A stretch of DNA of 12,960 nt from Bacteroidota bacterium (GTDB lineage: Bacteria > Bacteroidota > Bacteroidia > Bacteroidales > GCA-2748055): contig JAUVIT010000014.1 of assembly GCA_030592605.1 (NCBI GenBank), positions 1 through 12,960 on the forward strand, in the 5' to 3' direction. The position numbers and the translations under genes are program-made. The notes under the pieces were generated by a model. The model searched no databases and was not told the DNA's origin. It saw only the letters and a program-made list of their open reading frames with translations. Below, one piece after another: positions 7,147 to 12,960 of this stretch (positions are counted from its first letter, which is position 1; each line of letters opens with the position of its first letter).

Positions 7147-7601
7147 TGGTGCAAGAGGAGACCAAAGAGACTGTAAAGCAGATCTTCACAGATTATCTGG
7201 AAAAAAAAGGGCACCGAAAAACACCCGAACGCTATGCCATTTTGGATGAGATTTACTCCAGGGATGGTCACTTTGATATAGAGTCCCTCTATATCTTTAT
7301 GAAGAATAAAAATTACAGGGTAAGCAGGGCCACTCTTTACAATACCATTGAGTTGCTGCTTGACTGCAGCCTGGTTGTGAAACATCAATTCGGTAAAAAC
7401 ATTGCCCAGTTTGAAAAGGCTTACCACTGCATGCAGCACGATCACCTGATCGATATGGATTCGGGTAATGTGATCGAATTTTGCGACCCCAGAATTGAAG
7501 AGATTATCAAGACTGCATGCGAGCTCAACAACTTCTCTCCCAGTCATCATTCCCTGTATATCTACGGGAAGAGCAAAATTGGCCAGGACGGGAACAAGTA
7601 A
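7146..7601 (+). CDS. Fur-family transcriptional regulator lacking the structural-zinc CxxC pairs
   Basis: This is a 151-residue DNA-binding regulator of the ferric-uptake/peroxide-response family. The winged helix covers about 10-88, with [15 protein letters not shown] and the recognition-helix segment [15 protein letters not shown] (57-71). The dimerisation half contains HDHLI (98-102), VIEF (109-112) and HHSLYIYG (134-141), which align with E. coli Fur. Likely regulatory-metal ligands are H42, E90, H98, H100, E111 and H135. The CxxC normally following HDHLI is D103 and S106 here, and the C-terminal cysteine pair is also missing, so the structural zinc site appears lost. I therefore cannot say whether it senses iron, manganese, zinc or peroxide. 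The palindrome over its start suggests autoregulation. The rel/spoT-fur-purA order looks like a conserved Bacteroidales arrangement. Confidence 0.9.
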   Translation: MVQEETKETVKQIFTDYLEKKGHRKTPERYAILDEIYSRDGHFDIESLYIFMKNKNYRVSRATLYNTIELLLDCSLVVKHQFGKNIAQFEKAYHCMQHDHLIDMDSGNVIEFCDPRIEEIIKTACELNNFSPSHHSLYIYGKSKIGQDGNK

Positions 7602-7648
7602 GTACCGTTTTTTTTCCTAATTTTATCCGGATATAAATCTCACAATTT

Positions 7649-8905
7649 ATGAAAGTTGATGTGCTCTTAGGTCTCCAGTGGGGAGATGAAGGAAAAGGTA
7701 AAATAGTGGATGTTCTGACCCCCCGCTACGATATAATCACCAGGTTCCAGGGTGGTCCAAATGCCGGACATACTCTGGAATTCAACAACATAAAGCATAT
7801 ACTTCACAACATCCCATCCGGGATTTTCAGAGAAGATAAGCTTAACATTGTTGCCAATGGCGTGGTGCTGGATCCCGTTATATTCAGGCGCGAAATTGAA
7901 TCGCTGGAGGCCATGGACATTGATCTGACCAAGAACCTCTGGATCTCCAAAAAGGCCCACCTGATCCTTCCCACACACAGAATCCTGGATGCAGCCTCTG
8001 AGGCAGCCAAGGGCAAATCTAAAATTGGCTCGACTCTGAAAGGCATCGGTCCCACCTATATGGACAAGACAGGTCGCAATGGCCTCAGGGTAGGTGATAT
8101 TGATTCTAACTTCAAGATAAAATATGAAGCGCTGAAAGCTAAGCACATTAAGTTGCTTAAACAGTATGACTTCGAATACAAGCTGGATGAAGAGGAGAAG
8201 TTCTTCGATGCCATTGAAGTAATCCGGAAATTCACACGGGTCGATACAGAATATGAGATAAACAGGTTTCTGGAGCAGGGAAAAAGCATCCTGGCAGAAG
8301 GTGCCCAGGGAACGCTGCTTGATATTGATTTCGGCTCCTACCCCTTTGTTACCTCATCCAATACCATCTGTGCCGGTGCCTGTACAGGCATGGGCGTTGC
8401 GCCTTCTGCTATCGGCGAAGTATATGGCATATTTAAAGCTTACTGTACACGCGTGGGAAGCGGACCCTTCCCTTCAGAATTATTGGACGAAGAGGGCGAA
8501 AAACTGCGTGATCTCGGAAAGGAGTTTGGCTCCACCACAGGCAGACCTCGCAGGTGCGGATGGCTCGACCTGGTAGCACTCAAGTACAGCCTGATGCTCA
8601 ATGGAGTCACCCAGCTGATCATGACCAAAACCGATGTACTGGATACCTTTGATGTGATCAGGGTGGCAACTGCTTATTCAGTGGATGGAGAACTTACCGA
8701 CCAGATGCCTTTCGATCTGGATGTTGAAGTGAAGCCGGTATTTACCGAAATGGCCGGATGGAATACCGATCTGACCGGAGTACGCTCCAAGGAACAGTTC
8801 CCCAAAGAACTTAAGGAATACATCACCTTCCTTGAAAAGGAGCTAAAGGTACCGGTAAAATATGTCTCCGTAGGTCCCGACCGGGAGCAGATTATTGAGC
8901 TGTAA
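7649..8905 (+). CDS. purA: Adenylosuccinate synthetase
   Basis: PurA joins IMP and aspartate using GTP to make adenylosuccinate, the first committed step to AMP. The 418-residue length is near the family norm. Residues 10-18 read QWGDEGKGK, with catalytic D13. GGPNAGHT follows with catalytic H41 at exactly the E. coli position. GSTLKGIGPTY and DKTGRNGLR (about 131-150) and the late GSTTGRPRRCGWLD segment bind IMP and aspartate. The gene starts 47 bp after the Fur-family stop, so it is probably co-transcribed; the gap contains a T8 run (7608-7615) and no clear promoter. As a user of GTP and a known target of (p)ppGpp inhibition in other bacteria, it fits functionally downstream of rel/spoT. 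It converges on the lipoprotein gene with 3 bp between the two stop codons. Confidence 0.98.
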   Translation: MKVDVLLGLQWGDEGKGKIVDVLTPRYDIITRFQGGPNAGHTLEFNNIKHILHNIPSGIFREDKLNIVANGVVLDPVIFRREIESLEAMDIDLTKNLWISKKAHLILPTHRILDAASEAAKGKSKIGSTLKGIGPTYMDKTGRNGLRVGDIDSNFKIKYEALKAKHIKLLKQYDFEYKLDEEEKFFDAIEVIRKFTRVDTEYEINRFLEQGKSILAEGAQGTLLDIDFGSYPFVTSSNTICAGACTGMGVAPSAIGEVYGIFKAYCTRVGSGPFPSELLDEEGEKLRDLGKEFGSTTGRPRRCGWLDLVALKYSLMLNGVTQLIMTKTDVLDTFDVIRVATAYSVDGELTDQMPFDLDVEVKPVFTEMAGWNTDLTGVRSKEQFPKELKEYITFLEKELKVPVKYVSVGPDREQIIEL

Positions 8906-8908
8906 ATT

Positions 8909-9364
8909 TTAACGAAGAGACCTGCATTTCTTAAGCTTTTTCTCCCTGATCAGGAGATTGATTGAAGCAGTATCCGGACTTGTGCAGCCGGAACAATCAT
9001 ACATTTCAAGATAAGGATCTTTATCTATTACCAGAGCTAATAAGTCCTCTGCGGTATAGGAATGTGAAGTATTCGAATATTCATCAATGGTTAAAGATAA
9101 ATAGGCATCCCCCACCATCCTTTTCAGAAGATATCCATCGGCAAGTTCAAGGGGCTTTTGAAACAGCACATCGGAGGAACCCGGATAGGCTGTAATGGTC
9201 TTACCATCGGGCGAAAGCTGAACCGATACCTTATCCCGGTAGTCCTTTTTGGTTTTAAAAACCACCACCGGTCCGGTGGCTCTGTCGGATTCCTGTATTC
9301 GAATTCCACAAGCGTTAAAGAAAAGAAGCATTGTTATGCTGATTAATATAATTCTGTTCTGCAT
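8909..9364 (-). CDS. Small predicted lipoprotein of unknown function
   Basis: This is a 151-residue protein starting at the ATG at 9364. A TTG 15 nt upstream (9379) is also in frame but has no supporting signal. The N-terminus is a lipoprotein signal, MQNRIILISITMLLFFNAC, with C19 as the lipidated cysteine. The -3 position is Phe, looser than the classical lipobox but tolerated in Bacteroidota. The mature part contains KKDYRDKVSVQLSPDGKTIT, AYPGSSDV, ELADGYLL and a late DKDPYLEMYDCSGC with two cysteines. This pattern (KxDYxxKV...LSxD...YP.PSDV...LxDGY) resembles conserved Bacteroidota hypothetical lipoproteins I have seen, but no function is known to me. It converges on purA; the divergent region 9365-9479 separates it from the acyl-CoA ligase gene. 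Confidence 0.8.
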   Translation of the reverse strand: MQNRIILISITMLLFFNACGIRIQESDRATGPVVVFKTKKDYRDKVSVQLSPDGKTITAYPGSSDVLFQKPLELADGYLLKRMVGDAYLSLTIDEYSNTSHSYTAEDLLALVIDKDPYLEMYDCSGCTSPDTASINLLIREKKLKKCRSLR

Positions 9365-9426
9365 ATAGTATTTTATCAAATAAGAAACTCCAGCAGATTA
9401 AAACTACGCAATTTTCCCTATTTTCA

Positions 9427-9434
9427 TATCTTGC
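9427..9434 (+). promoter_or_regulatory. Probable -7 element of the acyl-CoA ligase operon
   Basis: TATCTTGC, identical to the octamer before the Fur-family gene, lies 45 nt before the ATG at 9480. No -33 TTG is evident. I found no convincing promoter for the divergent lipoprotein gene in 9365-9479. Confidence 0.35.
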
Positions 9435-9479
9435 TTTATTCTGGTTTATGTAACAATCAAACTATTCAAATAACTGCAT

Positions 9480-11390
9480 ATGAAATCACTGGTTCAGTTT
9501 TTCGAAGAAAATGTCGATAAATATCACGATAGCCCTTATATGTGGGAAAAACGGGACGGAAAGTACCAGTCCACCTCCTTTGGGGAAATGCGGGAGCAGG
9601 TATATCAGTTTGCTGCCGGATTGATGACCCTGGGAGTTAATAAGGGTGACCGGATCACCTTGCTGGCAGAGGGACGCACCTGGTGGGTGGTAGCCGAAAT
9701 GGGCATGTTCTACGTGGGTGCCATAGATGTTCCCATCTCCATTCAACTAAACGAACCCGCCGACCTAAGCTTCCGTATCAAGCACTCCGAATCGAGGATG
9801 GTTGTGGTATCCGGCAGCCTGGCCAGGAAAATTGATGCCATTAGGAAAGAGCTTCCGCTTCTGGAAAAGATCATTCTGATGGATCCCAAGGAGAAATACG
9901 GGAAAGATGAAGTCTTTATGGGCGATGTGATGGAAGAAGGGAAAAAACTCCTGGAAAAGGATAGTGAGTCCTTTAAAAAGGTTTATGAATCCATTAGCGG
10001 GGATGACGTTGCCAACATCTGTTACACCTCCGGCACCACTGCTGATCCAAAAGGGATTATGCTGACACAAAACAACTATGCTTCCAATACCGAACAGGCC
10101 CTGACCGTTATCAGTATCCCTCCGGAATACCGGCTATTCCTTTTCCTGCCATGGGACCACAGCTTTACCCATACTGCCGGGATATTTACGCTAATGGCTG
10201 TGGGTGCCAGCATGTACGCCCTGGAGATGGGTAAAAGTGCCATCGAAACCACCAAGAATATTGGTAAAAACATCAAGGAGATCAAACCTGAGGTGATGTT
10301 CAGTGTTCCCACCATCTCCAAAAATTTCAGGAATAATATCGAGGCCGGTGTTCGTGCCAAAGGAAACTTTACCTGGAAACTCTTCCAGGCAGGCTTGAAG
10401 ATTGCCTACCGCTATAATGGCATTGCATGGGACAAGGGAAAAGGAATGCGTGCGCTGCTGAAGCCCATCTATGCACTTTTCGATGCAGTAGTATTTAAAA
10501 AGGTTAGAGAAGGACTGGGTGGAAACATGCAGTATTTCTTTGGAGGTGGAGCTCTTCTTGACATTGAACTGCAACGTTTCTTCTACGCCATCGGGATACC
10601 GATTTACCAGGGATACGGACTCACAGAAGCCAGTCCAATCATCAGTGCCAATGGCGAGAATGCCTATAAGATGGGGTCGTCGGGCTTGATCCCGGAAAAT
10701 ATGGAGGTGAAGATATGCAACGACGAAGGCGTCGAGTTGCCAATGGGTGAAAAGGGGGAGATTGTCGTCCGGGGCGAAAATGTAATGAAAGGCTATTGGA
10801 GAAATGAAGAAGCCACAGCAGATACCATCAAGGATGGCTGGCTCTTCACCGGCGACATGGGCTATATGGATCCCGACGGCTTCCTCTATGTACTGGGCCG
10901 GTACAAAAGCCTGCTTATTGCAGACGATGGGGAGAAATACAGTCCTGAAGGAATCGAAGAGTCCTTTACGGATCAGTCCGAATACATCAGCCAGGCACTG
11001 CTGCACAACAATCAGAATCCCTATACTGTGGCACTGATACATCCCAGCAAGGATGCCCTGAAGAGGTATTTGAAAGGAAAAGGGCTGGCTGCTGATTCAG
11101 AGAAGGGAATAGAAGCCTGTATCTCTCTGGTGGACAATGAGATAAGGAAATACCGGAAAAACGGAAAATACGGGGATTTGTTTCCTCAGCGCTGGATTCC
11201 CGCCAATATGGGTATCCTTTCCGAAGGATTTACCATCGAGAACAAACTGATGAATGCCACCTACAAAGTGATCCGGCCCAAGGTGGAGGAGCATTACAAA
11301 GAGCTCTTTGAGTATCTCTACACACCCGAATCCAAAAAGGTAATTAATCCGCGAAATGTAGAAGCCATGAAACAACTGCTCAATGGATAG
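9480..11390 (+). CDS. AMP-forming long-chain fatty-acid-CoA ligase-like enzyme (FadD/FAA type)
   Basis: This is a 636-residue adenylate-forming enzyme expected to activate a carboxylic acid, most likely a long-chain fatty acid, to an acyl-AMP and then acyl-CoA. The ATP loop YTSGTTADPKG is at 182-192. Later motifs are YGLTEASP (379-386), WLFTGDMG (454-461) and GRYKSLLIADDGEKYSPEGIEE (473-494). The C-terminal tail NKLMNATYKVIRPKV (588-602) stands where the catalytic lysine of the A10 motif is expected; K596 or a neighbour is the likely residue. Length, insertions and the FAA-type C-terminus favour a long-chain ligase over acetyl-CoA synthetase, but the substrate is inferred. No transmembrane segment is evident. 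Its last 8 nt (ATGGATAG) overlap the next gene's start, which implies translational coupling. Confidence 0.9.
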   Translation: MKSLVQFFEENVDKYHDSPYMWEKRDGKYQSTSFGEMREQVYQFAAGLMTLGVNKGDRITLLAEGRTWWVVAEMGMFYVGAIDVPISIQLNEPADLSFRIKHSESRMVVVSGSLARKIDAIRKELPLLEKIILMDPKEKYGKDEVFMGDVMEEGKKLLEKDSESFKKVYESISGDDVANICYTSGTTADPKGIMLTQNNYASNTEQALTVISIPPEYRLFLFLPWDHSFTHTAGIFTLMAVGASMYALEMGKSAIETTKNIGKNIKEIKPEVMFSVPTISKNFRNNIEAGVRAKGNFTWKLFQAGLKIAYRYNGIAWDKGKGMRALLKPIYALFDAVVFKKVREGLGGNMQYFFGGGALLDIELQRFFYAIGIPIYQGYGLTEASPIISANGENAYKMGSSGLIPENMEVKICNDEGVELPMGEKGEIVVRGENVMKGYWRNEEATADTIKDGWLFTGDMGYMDPDGFLYVLGRYKSLLIADDGEKYSPEGIEESFTDQSEYISQALLHNNQNPYTVALIHPSKDALKRYLKGKGLAADSEKGIEACISLVDNEIRKYRKNGKYGDLFPQRWIPANMGILSEGFTIENKLMNATYKVIRPKVEEHYKELFEYLYTPESKKVINPRNVEAMKQLLNG

Positions 11391-12510
11391 ATTTCCCACC
11401 AGATGTGTCCATGCCGGCACCATGCATGACGAGGTAAAAAAGGGAATCAACTCCCCCATCTACACCTCCACCTCATTTGAATTTATCGATCAGCCGGATA
11501 CCATCTATCCCCGCTATCTGAATACGCCCAACGAAAAGGCGGTGGCCGAAAAAATCGCCTCCCTGGAGGATGTGGAAAGTGCTCTGGTATTCAGCTCAGG
11601 AATGGCTGCCATAAGCACGGTACTCTTTACCTTTCTGGGAAAGGGCGATCATGCAGTTTTCCAGAAAGGTCTCTATGGAGGTACGTCCCATTTTCTTGAG
11701 CGGGAATTTGAACGCTTTGGCATTGCATGTACCGTAGCCACAAGTCAGAAGGCAGAGGATATGGAGTCATGCATCCAGAAGAATACCAGGGTGGTCTATA
11801 TCGAAACCCCCTCCAATCCCCTGCTTAGCATTACAGATATCAAGGCGGTGGCTGATATGGCCAAAAGGAAGGGCATTATCTCCGTCATCGACAACACCTT
11901 TGCCTCACCGGTTAACCAGCAGCCTGCAGGCATGGGTATCGATCTTGTGGTCCATAGTGCAAGCAAATACATGGGCGGTCACAGTGATATCCTGGCCGGG
12001 GCAGTGGCAGGCAGTGAAGAGCTTATGAAGGAAGTTTACCAGACCGGACTGAATTTCGGGGGATCGCTGAATGCAAATACCCTCTATCTGCTGGAGCGCA
12101 GTCTGAAAACCATCCATTTGCGTGTGGAGCGGATCAATGACAATGCCATGGAGCTGGCCCATTTCCTGGAAACCCATCCGGCTGTCAAGCAGGTAAATTA
12201 TCCGGGACTTCCGGGCCATAAGGGGCATGAGATTGCTTCAATACAGATGACTGGATTTGGTGGAATGCTCTCTTTCGAGATAAGAGCTCAGGATGGACTT
12301 GCCTTTCAGAAAGGTTTGAAACTAATCAAACCTTCCATGAGTCTGGGTGGACTGGAATCCATCTGCTCGTCGCCGGCCCACACTTCGCACCGACACCTGG
12401 GGCCGGAAGGAAGAAAGGCTGAAGGTATCTCGGAAGAACTCATCAGATTGTCGGTGGGCATTGAGGATGTGGCAGATCTAAAGGCTGATCTTGAACAGGC
12501 ACTGAAATAG
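11383..12510 (+). CDS. Cys/Met-metabolism PLP-dependent enzyme (cystathionine gamma-synthase / methionine gamma-lyase family)
   Basis: This 375-residue fold-type-I PLP enzyme acts on sulfur amino acids by gamma- or beta-elimination or replacement. The PLP lysine is K195 in HSASKYMGGHSD. D170 in VIDNTFA pairs with the pyridine nitrogen, SSGMAA (71-76) binds the phosphate, and ETPSNP (141-146) is the family signature. R355 in LIRLSVGIED should bind the substrate carboxylate. Y42 and R44 in YPRY stand for the YxR that completes the partner subunit's site. The methionine gamma-lyase cysteine after LYG is Gly (LYGGT, 97-101), so a true methionine gamma-lyase is less likely. The usual PAxMTH is PAHTSH. 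Cystathionine gamma-synthase, cystathionine lyase and O-acetylhomoserine sulfhydrylase cannot be told apart here. It overlaps the acyl-CoA ligase gene by 8 nt, a pairing without an obvious pathway reason. Confidence 0.93.
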   Translation: MDRFPTRCVHAGTMHDEVKKGINSPIYTSTSFEFIDQPDTIYPRYLNTPNEKAVAEKIASLEDVESALVFSSGMAAISTVLFTFLGKGDHAVFQKGLYGGTSHFLEREFERFGIACTVATSQKAEDMESCIQKNTRVVYIETPSNPLLSITDIKAVADMAKRKGIISVIDNTFASPVNQQPAGMGIDLVVHSASKYMGGHSDILAGAVAGSEELMKEVYQTGLNFGGSLNANTLYLLERSLKTIHLRVERINDNAMELAHFLETHPAVKQVNYPGLPGHKGHEIASIQMTGFGGMLSFEIRAQDGLAFQKGLKLIKPSMSLGGLESICSSPAHTSHRHLGPEGRKAEGISEELIRLSVGIEDVADLKADLEQALK

Positions 12511-12535
12511 CCCATACATTTACTAAGGGGAGCGT

Positions 12536-12960
12536 CTATGCAACAATGGAAACTCCCTTTAACTGCAGCTTCTCCAGTTGCCAGGCAGGAATCCGATTTC
12601 CCATCACATTCAGGTAACTCAGGTAATTCAACTCAAACAGGGGAGAGAGATCATCCACGTCATTGTAGGAGATATCCAATACCTGCAGGACACTTAAGTT
12701 GTAGAGCGCATCAATAAGTCCGACCTGGTTGTTGGAAAGATAAAGCCGCTCCACCTGGCGCAGTTCGCCCAGCTCACTGATATCGGTCAGATTGTTATTG
12801 GAAAGATCCACTGCCCTGGCATAGTGGCAAGCGGAGATTCCATCCAGATCTTCCAGCTCATAATCGGCCATCTCTATCTCCTCCAGGTCCTCCAGCAGAT
12901 ACATGGGAAAATCCACATTGAGATTGCCATAGACCCTTCTTTTGAGCACAGAAAGAAAGC
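12536..12960 (-). CDS. Leucine-rich-repeat protein, C-terminal part (partial, enters from the right edge)
   Basis: The minus-strand frame is open through base 12960, so the true start lies outside the window. A GTG at 12949 is in frame but is just an internal valine codon. About 141 residues are visible. They contain at least four 22-residue internalin/SDS22-like repeats: ARAVDLSNNNLTDISEL, then VERLYLSNNQVGLIDAL, then LQVLDISYNDVDDLSPL, then LSYLNVMGNRI. The C-terminal cap is short (LQLKGVSIVA). The upstream visible part is acidic and has weaker repeats (LEDLEEIEMADYELEDLDG). LRR arrays bind proteins; the partner and location are unknown, since the N-terminus with any signal peptide or enzymatic domain is not seen. 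It converges on the PLP-enzyme gene with a 25-bp gap and no visible terminator. Confidence 0.85.
   Translation of the reverse strand, partial: FLSVLKRRVYGNLNVDFPMYLLEDLEEIEMADYELEDLDGISACHYARAVDLSNNNLTDISELGELRQVERLYLSNNQVGLIDALYNLSVLQVLDISYNDVDDLSPLFELNYLSYLNVMGNRIPAWQLEKLQLKGVSIVA

Noticed and set aside
7602..7648. T8 run (7608-7615) as an intrinsic terminator between the Fur-family gene and purA
   Set aside because: No GC-rich stem precedes it, and the genes are only 47 bp apart on the same strand.
8941..8958. Palindrome around TGATCA (CCTGATCAGG) as a terminator for the convergent purA/lipoprotein pair
   Set aside because: It lies inside the lipoprotein coding sequence, has no loop and no following T run, and is probably chance.
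10191..11042. Minus-strand 283-codon open frame inside the acyl-CoA ligase gene
   Set aside because: The plus-strand gene has intact family motifs throughout. The antisense product has no recognisable domain, signal peptide or promoter.
12536..12949. LRR gene as a complete 137-residue ORF starting at GTG 12949
   Set aside because: The frame stays open to the window edge, and the GTG is better read as an internal valine codon in a longer protein.

Overview
The window most likely comes from an anaerobic or microaerophilic member of the Bacteroidota, probably Bacteroidales or Marinilabiliales-like. Four things support this. A surface protein (3256-4776) ends in a type IX secretion, type-B sorting domain. 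Several promoters match the Bacteroidota -7 element TAnnTTTG, and Shine-Dalgarno sequences are mostly absent. The block (p)ppGpp synthetase/hydrolase, Fur-family regulator, adenylosuccinate synthetase (4856-8905) is an arrangement I associate with Bacteroidales. The lipoprotein and ClC genes also look typical of the phylum.

Layout. At 1-1239 on the minus strand lies aprB followed by the first 269 codons of aprA, the two subunits of adenylylsulfate (APS) reductase; aprA leaves the window on the left. Next, also on the minus strand, is a ClC anion channel/transporter with a C-terminal CBS pair (1364-3136). A 119-bp divergent promoter region separates it from the T9SS-exported fibronectin-III-like protein. 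The rel/spoT, fur-family and purA genes follow on the plus strand. A small minus-strand lipoprotein (8909-9364) converges on purA. A second divergent region leads to a long-chain fatty-acid-CoA-ligase-like AMP-forming enzyme, which overlaps by 8 nt a Cys/Met-metabolism PLP enzyme (11383-12510). A partial leucine-rich-repeat protein runs in from the right edge on the minus strand.

How the genes relate. Most of the window is housekeeping: stringent response, metal- or peroxide-type regulation, AMP synthesis, acyl activation. The accessory item is aprBA. In sulfate reducers AprBA reduces APS to sulfite; in sulfur oxidisers such as Chlorobi it runs in reverse. It is not a standard Bacteroidota gene pair. 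The genes that would decide its role (aprA C-terminus, qmo, sat, dsr or another sulfite reductase) lie left of the window. The aprB promoter carries a perfect 7-5-7 inverted repeat over the -7 box. The fur-family gene carries a perfect 7-1-7 palindrome over its start codon and encodes a protein that has lost the usual structural-zinc cysteines. I see no rRNA, tRNA, CRISPR array, insertion sequence or convincing intrinsic terminator.
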